A stretch of DNA of 8,621 bases from Candidatus Izemoplasmatales bacterium. GTDB lineage: Bacteria; Bacillota_I; Bacilli_A; Izemoplasmatales; Hujiaoplasmataceae. Below the pieces are notes generated by a model. It saw only the letters and a program-made list of their open reading frames with translations. It was not told where the DNA came from and ran no database searches. Location of the stretch: contig JAQVKB010000031.1 of NCBI GenBank assembly GCA_028694875.1, positions 1 to 8,621 on the forward strand, in the 5' to 3' direction. Positions 1 to 6,365 of this stretch are shown here, piece by piece (the stretch's first letter is position 1; every line of letters begins with the position of its first letter). Both the position numbers and the translations under genes were made by a program.

Positions 1-26
1 AATACCGTTGAAAATAACATGTTCAT
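1..26 (-). CDS. possible start of a further gene, cut by window edge
   Basis: On the minus strand an ATG overlaps the stop of the eetA-like gene as TGATG (positions 28-24), and a second in-frame ATG lies at 20-18. A GGAG inside the last eetA codons is about 8 nt from the second ATG, a normal spacing. The frame stays open to the window edge and begins MNMLFSTV from the first ATG. Eight codons are too few to recognise a family. The tight overlap suggests translational coupling to the eetA-like gene if the gene is real. Confidence 0.3.
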
Positions 27-526
27 CACTCCATGATGACATCGGGGATGAATTCGTCCGATGTCCAATTTGTATAGATTGTAATCACCAGTTCATTGGG
101 AAGACAGACAAGCGGAAACAAGGGCGAGTTGGTAGGGTCTTGCAACTGGCAAACATCCTTCGGACTTTCTTGGTAAACCACAGCGATTTTGCCATCCTTG
201 ACAAGCAATTTGATGCCGATGATTTCATGTTCCATAGCGTAGGAATCGACTTCGTACAAGGCGCTCATGTCCGTCGTCACCGCACCTGGAACATAGAAGA
301 TGCCTTCACCCGCTCTTCCCGTATCAATTTGATCTTGATAGATCGTATCGTAAACAGTATAAGAGAGAGACTGAAGATCAATCATCATGATTGTTTCATC
401 ATGGTATGTCACTTTGGCATAGGTTTCACCAGTATTTTGGCTAGCTTCAATCCACGTGAAAATGAACCAAAGGAATCCACCAAGCAGCAGCAGTCCTGCC
501 GCTAAAAACAAATCGGATCGTTTCAT
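26..526 (-). CDS. eetA: NusG domain II-containing membrane-anchored protein (EetA-like)
   Basis: This 166-residue protein has one N-terminal membrane helix (about residues 6-26) with a short charged MKRSD start, followed by an extracytoplasmic domain. The end of that domain, with C126, then PLVCLPNELVITI around C141, matches the pattern of stand-alone NusG domain II proteins, which usually read CPxxxC...VCLPN. The first cysteine of that pattern is replaced by serine (SPKDVC), so only C126 and C141 remain and could form a disulfide. From family knowledge, proteins of this type are called EetA when they sit with EetB, Ndh2 and FmnA/FmnB in flavin-based extracellular electron transfer loci; their exact role is unclear. 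The neighbouring apbE and Gx-family genes support this reading. The ATG at 526 is preceded by AAAGGAG with good spacing. The symbol is inferred from context and domain; the NusG II assignment is firmer than the pathway. Confidence 0.72.
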   Translation of the reverse strand: MKRSDLFLAAGLLLLGGFLWFIFTWIEASQNTGETYAKVTYHDETIMMIDLQSLSYTVYDTIYQDQIDTGRAGEGIFYVPGAVTTDMSALYEVDSYAMEHEIIGIKLLVKDGKIAVVYQESPKDVCQLQDPTNSPLFPLVCLPNELVITIYTNWTSDEFIPDVIME

Positions 527-559
527 CCTATCTCTCCTTTCCAGAAAATGTCACGGTGC

Positions 560-588
560 TAGGCAAAATCAGCTTCACATGATATAAT
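560..588 (+). promoter_or_regulatory. apbE promoter with extended -10
   Basis: A TGATATAAT extended -10 lies at 580-588 (hexamer TATAAT at 583-588). A weak -35 (TAGGCA, 4 of 6 matches to TTGACA) lies at 560-565, giving a 17-nt spacer. The predicted transcript starts near 595, leaving only about ten untranslated bases before the TTG start at 606. Confidence 0.6.
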
Positions 589-612
589 ATTCGAAGGTGA
601 TTGAATTGAAAA
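584..612 (-). promoter_or_regulatory. candidate eetA promoter overlapping the apbE promoter
   Basis: Read on the minus strand, TATTAT (584-589, 5 of 6) is preceded 17 nt upstream by TTTTCA (607-612, 4 of 6). The -10 covers nearly the same bases as the plus-strand TATAAT. The predicted leader to the eetA start is about 50 nt. The boxes are imperfect, so this is a candidate only. Confidence 0.35.
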
Positions 613-1736
613 AAGCGCTATTTCTCGTGCTTCTGCTCTTGATGTTTCCTTTATTGGGATGCACAACAGAAGCCACCAACCCCCATGAAGACCTTTGTTC
701 CATCTTGGATGGAAAAGATGCCTGGTTGTGTTCGAAAACCTATACTTCCTATTTTGATACGACAGTATCGCTGAGTTTCTATGTACGCGATGGTGAGACT
801 GTGGACATCGAAGGATTGTATACGGCTGTCGAAGGCATGATGGAATCGCTTCATCAACTCTTTGATAAATACCATGCGTATGATGGTGTTGTGAATGTGT
901 ATTCCATCAACCATAGAGAAGAGTCCACCATAACCATATCACAAACCTTGTATGATGCCATATCCTTTGGTCTCGAGCATGAAGGGGAAGTGACATCGGA
1001 TGGTGTTGCCATGTTCAACATCGCACTTTCACCCGTATTGGATGTTTGGCATGATGCACGCGAGAGCTCGGATTGCATCCAAGAAGGATTCTACGATGTT
1101 TGTCCCGTTCCTCGAACATCCATCGATGGCATTTCATTCCCTGTTGATCCTTCCCAAATCTTGTTGGATTCCGAGCAACAGACGATTTCATTCCTCGAAG
1201 AAGGCATGTCTATTGATTTGGGTGGATACGCCAAAGGGTATGCTTCAGAAATCATCACCGATTATCTGGACCAACAAGGCATCACGTATTTGTTCAATGC
1301 CGGAAACTCCAATGTGAAAGCGGGTGGATTGAATCCGCGAAATGAAGAAGGTTTATTTTATATCGCCCTCACGCGTCCATCCATTCCAATCACATCGACG
1401 AGTTATTTTGCTTATTTGAAAGTACCTGGATCTATGAGTGTTGTCACTAGCGGAAATTATCAACGTTATTTCCTCGGTGCGGATGACTCCCTTGTCTATC
1501 ATCACATCATCGATCCGCGCACCAATTATCCTGGTGGGGAAGCGATGTCGGTAACCTTATTTTTTGAAGACGGTGCCCTCGCAGACCTGTTTTCCACCGC
1601 GATCTATCTGCTTTCTGTGGAAGAGGGACTCGCCGTGGTCAATCAAAAAGAAGGCATGGAAGCCATTTGGTACTTATCTGATGGCTCTGTGATCGAGTCC
1701 GACCACGCCGCGCAATACGTCAGCGAATATTTGTAG
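606..1736 (+). CDS. apbE: FAD:protein FMN transferase, lipoprotein (ApbE family)
   Basis: The family transfers FMN from FAD onto a threonine of target flavoproteins outside the cytoplasmic membrane. In extracellular electron transfer loci this protein is called FmnB. I place the start at TTG 606 (376 residues) because AAGGTGA ends 5 nt before it; the in-frame GTG at 597 lies inside that ribosome binding site. The first 19 residues form a signal peptide with lipobox LLGC (C19 lipidated). Family motifs are DLGGYAKGYA (204-213), TSGNYQRYF (281-289) and HIIDPRT (300-306). D327 and T331 in the ADLFSTA segment match the usual Mg2+ ligands. Four further cysteines (C31, C42, C157, C166) could form disulfides outside the cell. 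The protein is somewhat longer than common ApbE proteins. It diverges from the EetA-like gene and converges on the Gx-family gene. No target protein is encoded in the window. Confidence 0.93.
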   Translation: MKKALFLVLLLLMFPLLGCTTEATNPHEDLCSILDGKDAWLCSKTYTSYFDTTVSLSFYVRDGETVDIEGLYTAVEGMMESLHQLFDKYHAYDGVVNVYSINHREESTITISQTLYDAISFGLEHEGEVTSDGVAMFNIALSPVLDVWHDARESSDCIQEGFYDVCPVPRTSIDGISFPVDPSQILLDSEQQTISFLEEGMSIDLGGYAKGYASEIITDYLDQQGITYLFNAGNSNVKAGGLNPRNEEGLFYIALTRPSIPITSTSYFAYLKVPGSMSVVTSGNYQRYFLGADDSLVYHHIIDPRTNYPGGEAMSVTLFFEDGALADLFSTAIYLLSVEEGLAVVNQKEGMEAIWYLSDGSVIESDHAAQYVSEYL

Positions 1737-2277
1737 GACAGGATGATTCCTGTTCTTTTTTTTCGAATCGGGGTGGTTCTTGATGACCCAAAAACGAATG
1801 AATGATCGTTTTTGAAGCCAATCCTGTGACGATGCCGGTGGGCACAGATAACAGCAGCATATAAGGAAGATAATAAATCAATGTAGGGGTATCCAGCAAG
1901 ACCATCGCGAGCAAAAGTTGCCCTACCATATGCATCAGGCTTCCTGCGACGGATACGCCAAGAATCGAGAAAATCTTCGTTTTCTGAATGAAGACCATCG
2001 TGAGCAAAGCGACGATACCGCCGCTGGCAGAGAGCGCAAAACTCACCAGTGTCGCCACTGGACTAATCAGTGCCGCTAGGAGAATCCGGATGACGACGAC
2101 AACACTGGCTTCTTTCCAAGAATATCGGTAGAGAATCACAATCGTCACGATGTTAGAAAGTCCTAACTTCACACCAGGAATCAGAAACAACGTGGACGAA
2201 ATCATCGATTCTACGACGGAAAGTACGATGGCGATACTCGTCATCATGGCCAGAAAGATTGTTTTTCTTAAATTCAA
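1720..2277 (-). CDS. eetB: Gx transporter family membrane protein (EetB-like; formerly 'heptaprenyl diphosphate synthase component I')
   Basis: This hydrophobic protein of 185 residues has about five or six membrane helices (roughly 6-25, 38-50, 57-75, 76-97, 104-128, 134-157). The segment PGVKLGLSNIVTI (34-46), the glycine/serine-rich ALSASGG and the GVSVAGSLMHMVGQ helix are typical of the Gx family, which resembles substrate-binding subunits of ECF-type transporters. In flavin-based extracellular electron transfer loci such a protein next to EetA is called EetB; its substrate is not established. I prefer TTG 2277 as start: GGAGG at 2285-2289 is 7 nt away, whereas the upstream ATG at 2283 directly abuts that site. 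The last 14 or so residues (FEKKEQESSCPTNIR region) are hydrophilic and encoded across the apbE terminator and 3' end, overlapping apbE by 17 bp. No clear promoter lies between the gene and the terminator just upstream. Confidence 0.82.
   Translation of the reverse strand: MNLRKTIFLAMMTSIAIVLSVVESMISSTLFLIPGVKLGLSNIVTIVILYRYSWKEASVVVVIRILLAALISPVATLVSFALSASGGIVALLTMVFIQKTKIFSILGVSVAGSLMHMVGQLLLAMVLLDTPTLIYYLPYMLLLSVPTGIVTGLASKTIIHSFLGHQEPPRFEKKEQESSCPTNIR
1736..1763 (+). terminator. rho-independent terminator of apbE
   Basis: An 8-bp stem pairs 1736-1743 with 1748-1755 (core ACAGGA/TCCTGT, one G-U pair) around a 4-base TGAT loop, followed by eight T at 1756-1763. It starts at the last base of the apbE stop codon and lies wholly within the oppositely oriented eetB-like coding sequence. 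Confidence 0.85.
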
Positions 2278-2298
2278 AGTCATCCCTCCTTCCGTTTG

Positions 2299-2321
2299 AA
2301 AAAAAGAGACGGGTTCCGTCT
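2299..2321 (-). terminator. terminator of the degV-padR-HAAS operon
   Basis: On the minus strand a 6-bp stem (AGACGG/CCGTCT, 2316-2321 with 2307-2312) with a 3-base loop is followed by C and seven T (2299-2306). It overlaps the stop codon of the HAAS gene and ends only 7-8 nt before the eetB ribosome binding site. It could act as full terminator or as attenuator for read-through into eetB. Confidence 0.75.
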
Positions 2322-2739
2322 ACTTTTTCAAGATTAAGTATCGATAGAGCATGACCAGTGGCCAGAAAAAGACCGCAATCACAATCACAAAAAACCATAG
2401 TTTTCGACCAAAGAAATCGAAGAAGGTCAAGTTGAAGAACAAGGCCATGCCTACAATCAGCAAATACCCAAAGAGCGAAAAGAGAAATTGGTTCTTGCGC
2501 AATTTGATGGCTTTCAATCGTTGCTTTTCTTGGTCAGGAAATGCGGACAAGATATCCTCTTTTCCACCGAACTCACGAATGGAAGTTTGAATGGCGTCTT
2601 CAACGGTGGCGCCTTGCTCGACCAGATCTTCTACTTTTTCTTCGAGGGAAAGGGTCAAGATCTCGATGAGTTCTTTCTTATCTTCCTCATTGAACAAGTC
2701 TCTCAGGAGATTTGAAACGAAGCGTTTAATTTGATTCAT
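2320..2739 (-). CDS. HAAS/permease-prefix domain membrane protein, PadR partner
   Basis: The protein has 139 residues. The N-terminal half (about 1-70) is a charged helical domain with the pattern of HAAS/permease-prefix domains: an acidic EEKVEDLVEQGATVEDAI stretch, then REFGG and a following DILSAF. Two membrane helices follow (about 86-106 and 114-134), ending in LKK. HAAS proteins are regularly encoded directly after a PadR-type regulator and are thought to work with it in membrane-linked signalling or control of membrane proteins; the mechanism is not settled. Here its ATG overlaps the padR stop codon as ATGA (2736-2739), so translation is probably coupled. Unlike many relatives it is not fused to or followed by a larger permease or effector gene; a terminator overlaps its own stop. 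Confidence 0.78.
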   Translation of the reverse strand: MNQIKRFVSNLLRDLFNEEDKKELIEILTLSLEEKVEDLVEQGATVEDAIQTSIREFGGKEDILSAFPDQEKQRLKAIKLRKNQFLFSLFGYLLIVGMALFFNLTFFDFFGRKLWFFVIVIAVFFWPLVMLYRYLILKK

Positions 2740-3068
2740 TCGTTCTCACTCCCCAGCATGTCCTTCATAATCGATCTTAACAAATCCCATTCTTTGATAA
2801 GTTCTTGATAATACGCACGACCCAGCGGGGTCACACGGTAATATCGGCGTTTCCCGCCATGGGTTTTTTCACCGACATAGGACGTAATGAGTTCGCGGTT
2901 TTCCAAGCGACCAACGACAGCGTAAAGGGTCGCTTCCTTGATTTGAAACTTATCATTCGTACGCGCGGTGATTTCACCGGCGATTTCGTATCCGTACATA
3001 TCTTTTTCCATCAAAAGTTTTAAGATGATCGTATCGATATGACCGCGGATGACATCACTTGAAATCAT
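2736..3068 (-). CDS. PadR family transcriptional regulator
   Basis: This 110-residue protein is a small winged-helix repressor of the PadR type, which binds operator DNA as a dimer. Diagnostic segments are ILKLLMEKDMYGYEIAGEI (15-33), KEATLYAVVGRLENRELI (44-61, recognition helix region) and GGKRRYYRVTPLGRAYY (71-87, wing), followed by a short C-terminal dimerisation helix. Length is normal for the short PadR-s1 subclass. AAAGGAG lies 7 nt before the ATG and directly overlaps the end of degV (12-nt gap), so it is read from the degV promoter. It most likely controls its own operon together with the overlapping HAAS gene; no inducer can be inferred. The degV promoter region is the obvious place for its operator, but I see no clear symmetric site there. 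Confidence 0.92.
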   Translation of the reverse strand: MISSDVIRGHIDTIILKLLMEKDMYGYEIAGEITARTNDKFQIKEATLYAVVGRLENRELITSYVGEKTHGGKRRYYRVTPLGRAYYQELIKEWDLLRSIMKDMLGSENE

Positions 3069-3080
3069 GGGACTGCTCCT

Positions 3081-3935
3081 TTAACGATTCTCCACGTAAC
3101 CAATCGTGACAGCTTTGGGTCCTGCATGTGCGCCAACAGCGGGCGTCAGAAGATAGTCCTTGACCTCGCCTAATTCAGGGCGCTTGGCGAGAACTTGTTC
3201 ACGAAGATACTGCGCGGTTTCAGGGTTGTTCGCATGGATAATGAACGCTTCGATATCTTTGCCTTCGGTTTCTTCCAAAAACTTCTCAAGCACACGTTCG
3301 ACCGCTTTGTGGAACGTCCGAATCTTTTCAACGGTCACGACAGCGCCGGATTTATCAATTTCGAGAAGCGGTTTGATTTTTAACACATCGGCCATGAAAC
3401 CAGCCGCATTCGACAAACGTCCATTTTTGACAAGGAATTTGAGATCAGAAACAGCAAAATAAATGTGATTATGATCGCGAATAAACGACAACGCCTCCAC
3501 AATCTCATCCATCGACTTGCCTTCTTTTCCCATTTTGACCGCGAGAAACGCCATTTTGCATTGCAAGTAGCCCACCGTCTTCGAATCAAAAACCGTGACC
3601 TTGATGCCTTCGACCATATTCCGTGCGATCATTGCATTTTCGTAAATGCCACTCATTTTCGAAGAAATGGTAATGAAGATGGCTTCGTCGCAGCCTTCGT
3701 CACGAAGTTTCTCATATGCTTCGAGCATCGTTCCCGTTGAGGCCATCGCGGTACGTGGAAAGAGGGAAGGATCTTCCTCAATCATTTCATAAAATCGATT
3801 TGCGGTAAGTTCTTCATAGTCCACATATTCTTTGCCACCCATCAGAATGGTGGAGCGGATAATCCGGATATCTTCCTCATGAGGAATGTAATCGATGGAA
3901 GCGTTGGTGCAAACGAGGACGCCTAGTTTCTTCAT
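3081..3935 (-). CDS. DegV family fatty acid-binding protein (FakB-like)
   Basis: DegV proteins bind a fatty acid in a two-domain fold; the FakB members present it to the kinase FakA for phosphorylation and entry into phospholipid synthesis. The 284-residue length is normal. Visible family motifs are TAMASTGTM (62-70, counterpart of the usual TSQPS segment), SSKMSGIYENA (91-101), FDSKTVG (116-122), LKFLVKNGRLS (165-175), the IKPLLEID segment (187-194) and TPAVGAHAGPKAV (264-276), with the conserved histidine H270. The N-terminal motif that usually reads TDST is here TNAS (10-13), so the customary aspartate is asparagine. No fakA gene is in the window. The ATG at 3935 has GGGAG 7 nt upstream. 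It is first gene of an operon with padR and the HAAS gene, which is not an arrangement I recognise as standard. Family assignment is secure; ligand is unknown. Confidence 0.93.
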   Translation of the reverse strand: MKKLGVLVCTNASIDYIPHEEDIRIIRSTILMGGKEYVDYEELTANRFYEMIEEDPSLFPRTAMASTGTMLEAYEKLRDEGCDEAIFITISSKMSGIYENAMIARNMVEGIKVTVFDSKTVGYLQCKMAFLAVKMGKEGKSMDEIVEALSFIRDHNHIYFAVSDLKFLVKNGRLSNAAGFMADVLKIKPLLEIDKSGAVVTVEKIRTFHKAVERVLEKFLEETEGKDIEAFIIHANNPETAQYLREQVLAKRPELGEVKDYLLTPAVGAHAGPKAVTIGYVENR

Positions 3936-3968
3936 AACGGTTCTCCCTTATCAAAAGTCTATAGATTC

Positions 3969-3996
3969 ATTATATCGGGTATAGGGGATTTGTCAA
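3969..3996 (-). promoter_or_regulatory. consensus promoter of degV-padR-HAAS operon
   Basis: On the minus strand TTGACA (3991-3996) and TATAAT (3969-3974) are both perfect hexamers separated by 16 nt. Transcription would start near 3962, about 27 nt before the degV ATG. The -35 box includes the TGA stop codon of the helicase gene (3993-3995). Confidence 0.88.
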
Positions 3997-5612
3997 GAAT
4001 TGCCTTGGAAACGGCGTGGCTTTTGATACGGTTCTTTTCTTGGCTTTTTGGAAATCGAAAGCGACGCTTTGCGACCTTTCAATTTCATATGGTTGCACTT
4101 GGAAAAAACATCGTCGGCAGATTGTGCAGGAACAGTAAAAAACGTAAACTCCGTCAGAATCGCGATGTCTTTGATATCGCGTGGTTGAATTCGGACATGA
4201 CTGGTCACGAAATCGAGAACATCAGAGACTGTAAGGCTGTCAGCTTTTCCTAGATTGAGATGGAATCTCGTTTGATTGCCATCAAACTTCCTCTTGGAGC
4301 GTTCTTCGAATTCTTCATTGATATCGGCGACATTGATTTCCGCGTTGTTTTCGCGAGAGAGCATTTTCAGAAGCGCCACGATGATTTGGTCTTCAGTCAT
4401 CCCTAACGTAATCGCTTTGTTCAAAATGGCAAATTCATCATCGAAGGAACCATCTTCAAACGTTTTTTGGATGGCTTCGACGAGTTTGTCGGTTTTCACA
4501 TCTTGGACTTTATCATACGTCGGGATATTGCGCTTTTTGATTTTCGCTCCCGTGATTCGTTCAATTTCCGCAATTTGGGATAACTCGCCCTTGGAAGCCA
4601 AAGTAAAGGAATATCCGATATTTCCTATGCGTCCAGTACGGCCAATACGGTGAACATAATAATCGGCTTTCTCTGGAACGTCGTAGTTAAATACGGCTTC
4701 GACCGCACGGATATCGAGACCTCTAGCGGCGACATCGGTCGCGACCATGACTTCGATAATACCACCATGGAATTTTTTCAGCACGTCTAGACGCGTGGTT
4801 TGTGGCAAATCTCCATGGATTTTATCGGCATTCACGCCGCGTTCAATGAGTTCTTGCGTTAAATTGTCCACTTGGATTTTGGTATTGCAAAAAACCAAGG
4901 AAAGTTTGGGGCGATACACGTTCAAGAGGCGATAGAGCGCCTCGGTTTTGTTTTCTTTGCGAACCTTATAATAATATTGAACCACATCGGAATTGGTGGA
5001 TTCGTCGCCAATGACTTTGATGAGTTCCGGTTCAATCATGTATGTTTTCGCGAGATACAAAATCGGTTTTGGCATCGTTGCAGAAAACATCAAAGTTTGT
5101 CTGGTTTCGGGGATATGGGTAAAAATCGTTTCAATGTCTTCTTGGAAACCCATTTTTAGCATTTCGTCGGCTTCATCAAGGACCATGAAAGAGACACCCT
5201 CGAGGCGTAAGGTTTTGCGGTTGATATGGTCTATCGTTCTTCCCGGAGTGCCAACCACGATTTGCGGTTTTTTCTTGAGATCAAAGATTTGTCTTCCAAT
5301 TGGTTCTCCGCCGTAGACAGTGGCGATGCGAACTCCTTCGAGATATTTGGACATACGTCTCATTTCGTCGGTGATTTGCACGGCGAGTTCACGTGTCGGT
5401 GCGAGAATCAATGCTTGAACTTGATTGCTTTCAAGATGGACCTTTTCGAGGATGGGGAGACCGAACGCGGCAGTTTTGCCGGTTCCGGTATGGGAATGCC
5501 CGATGACGTCTTTGCCTTCGAGCAAAAGCGGTATTGTTTGGGTTTGAATCTCGGTAAACGAGACAAATCCCATTTCAGCAATCGCTTTTTGGATGGGTTG
5601 TTTTAATTCCAT
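3993..5612 (-). CDS. cshA: DEAD-box ATP-dependent RNA helicase (CshA/DeaD type)
   Basis: This 539-residue protein unwinds RNA using ATP, acting in ribosome assembly, mRNA decay and cold adaptation. Domain 1 carries the Q motif (FxxxTEIQTQ, about 16-26), motif I TGTGKT (42-47), Ia PTREL (72-76), GG (101-102), TPGR (122-125), DEAD (146-149) and SAT (177-179). Domain 2 carries VFCNT (240-244), ATDVAARGLD (291-300) and HRIGRTGR (321-328). From about 448 to 521 lies a DbpA/CsdA-type RNA-binding domain (RFHLNLGK onward), then a short basic tail. Motif I is preceded by SH instead of the usual AQ. A C-terminal domain of this type is shared by DeaD/CsdA, DbpA and several Bacillota helicases, so the symbol is a best fit. 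The gene follows a terminator with little room for a promoter, and no terminator follows before degV, so read-through into degV is possible. Confidence 0.9.
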   Translation of the reverse strand: MELKQPIQKAIAEMGFVSFTEIQTQTIPLLLEGKDVIGHSHTGTGKTAAFGLPILEKVHLESNQVQALILAPTRELAVQITDEMRRMSKYLEGVRIATVYGGEPIGRQIFDLKKKPQIVVGTPGRTIDHINRKTLRLEGVSFMVLDEADEMLKMGFQEDIETIFTHIPETRQTLMFSATMPKPILYLAKTYMIEPELIKVIGDESTNSDVVQYYYKVRKENKTEALYRLLNVYRPKLSLVFCNTKIQVDNLTQELIERGVNADKIHGDLPQTTRLDVLKKFHGGIIEVMVATDVAARGLDIRAVEAVFNYDVPEKADYYVHRIGRTGRIGNIGYSFTLASKGELSQIAEIERITGAKIKKRNIPTYDKVQDVKTDKLVEAIQKTFEDGSFDDEFAILNKAITLGMTEDQIIVALLKMLSRENNAEINVADINEEFEERSKRKFDGNQTRFHLNLGKADSLTVSDVLDFVTSHVRIQPRDIKDIAILTEFTFFTVPAQSADDVFSKCNHMKLKGRKASLSISKKPRKEPYQKPRRFQGNS

Positions 5613-5641
5613 GGGTGTACCTTCTTTCTATGTGTTTCATG

Positions 5642-5665
5642 AAAAAAAGCGAGCTCACAGCTCAC
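5642..5665 (-). terminator. terminator after the rpsP-khpA-DUF523 operon
   Basis: On the minus strand a 7-bp stem (5659-5665 with 5649-5655, one G-U pair) with a 3-base loop is followed directly by seven T (5642-5648). The stem includes the stop codon of the DUF523 gene. The cshA start lies only 29 nt beyond the T tract. Confidence 0.8.
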
Positions 5666-6092
5666 CTTCTTCAAGTCTGTCGATGATGGAAACGCCGTTC
5701 TGCCTCAAATATTGGGCGGTGACGCCTTCGCCGCGGATTCTTGATCTCGAAAAAGTGCCGTCATAAATCCAAGTATATCCGCAAGACGGACTTCCGTCTT
5801 TCAGGATAATCTTGTCGCAACCCTGTTCGCGAAGGATCGCGAGGGTTCGATGTTTTCCCCGTTCAAAGAACGCAGTGACGTCCTTGCCAGTTTGATCGAG
5901 GACGGTATGTCCGTCTGATTGAATCTCCGAAGGAATGCGTGGGGTCGAAAGACCGCCAAGTTCTTCGGGGCAAACTGGAATGACCTCGTATCCTTGAAGG
6001 GATTTGACGAGTTCTGAATCGAGATTGTGGCCACCATTATACTTGCAAAGATGGCCAAGTAGGCAGGCGCTCACTGCGATTTTGGGTTTCAC
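5655..6092 (-). CDS. DUF523 family protein, TudS-like [4Fe-4S] thiouracil desulfidase candidate
   Basis: This 145-residue protein matches the DUF523 family along its whole length: VSACLLG (7-13), PVCPEELGGLSTPR (39-52), a KDVTAFFERG segment (70-79), KDGSPSCG (98-105) and GEGVTAQYL near the end. The three conserved cysteines C10, C41 and C104 are all present. A characterised member, TudS, is a 2-thiouracil desulfidase that holds a [4Fe-4S] cluster through three cysteines, so a desulfidase acting on thiolated pyrimidines is plausible, though most members are untested. The open frame runs further upstream into khpA, but that arginine/serine/proline-rich extension is antisense-like and lacks family similarity; I start at GTG 6092, 10 nt after the khpA stop. 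The ribosome binding site is weak (AGGCG). It is third gene after rpsP and khpA, where rimM is often found in Bacillota. Confidence 0.87.
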   Translation of the reverse strand: MKPKIAVSACLLGHLCKYNGGHNLDSELVKSLQGYEVIPVCPEELGGLSTPRIPSEIQSDGHTVLDQTGKDVTAFFERGKHRTLAILREQGCDKIILKDGSPSCGYTWIYDGTFSRSRIRGEGVTAQYLRQNGVSIIDRLEEGEL

Positions 6093-6102
6093 GCGTGAAC
6101 GC

Positions 6103-6354
6103 CTATTCGAATGCGTCGATGTCGATGTTAATGCGCTTGCCAATCTTCGACGCGGCGGCATAGGCGATGGTTCGGATGGCATTGGCAATTTTGCCTCCCT
6201 TGCCGATAACCCTGCCGAGATCGTCCTTGTTTACAAGCACTTGAATGGTAATTGACGACTCGTCTTCGGAGAACTTTTTGACAATCAAATCGTCCACGTT
6301 AATGACAAGCGGTGTTACCAAATCGAGCACCAATTTTTCAAAATTGACTGCCAT
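6103..6354 (-). CDS. khpA: KH domain RNA-binding protein KhpA
   Basis: This 83-residue single-KH protein carries the nucleic-acid-binding loop VIGKGGK (49-55) flanked by KH helices, and has the length and C-terminal IDIDAFE usual for KhpA (YlqC). KhpA acts as a small RNA chaperone, often with KhpB, influencing cell division and envelope synthesis in streptococci and related bacteria. I choose ATG 6354; a TTG three codons upstream (6363) overlaps the AAGG ribosome binding site and is less likely. It lies 11 nt after the rpsP stop, the standard rpsP-khpA arrangement in Bacillota, and is read from the rpsP promoter. Confidence 0.93.
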   Translation of the reverse strand: MAVNFEKLVLDLVTPLVINVDDLIVKKFSEDESSITIQVLVNKDDLGRVIGKGGKIANAIRTIAYAAASKIGKRINIDIDAFE

Positions 6355-6365
6355 CGTCGTCAACC

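Noticed and set aside
8..505. Plus-strand open frame of 165 codons at the left end
   Set aside because: It is the antisense shadow of the EetA-like gene, has no ribosome binding site, and its sequence shows no family pattern.
1000..1317. Plus-strand open frame of 105 codons within apbE
   Set aside because: It lies in another frame inside the well-supported apbE gene and has no family features.
4872..5606. Several plus-strand open frames opposite the helicase gene
   Set aside because: They are antisense frames of a highly conserved helicase, lack ribosome binding sites and resemble no protein family.
6093..6188. N-terminal extension of the DUF523 protein upstream of GTG 6092
   Set aside because: It overlaps khpA, is rich in Pro/Ser/Arg with no match to DUF523, and family proteins begin at the KIAVSACLLG segment.
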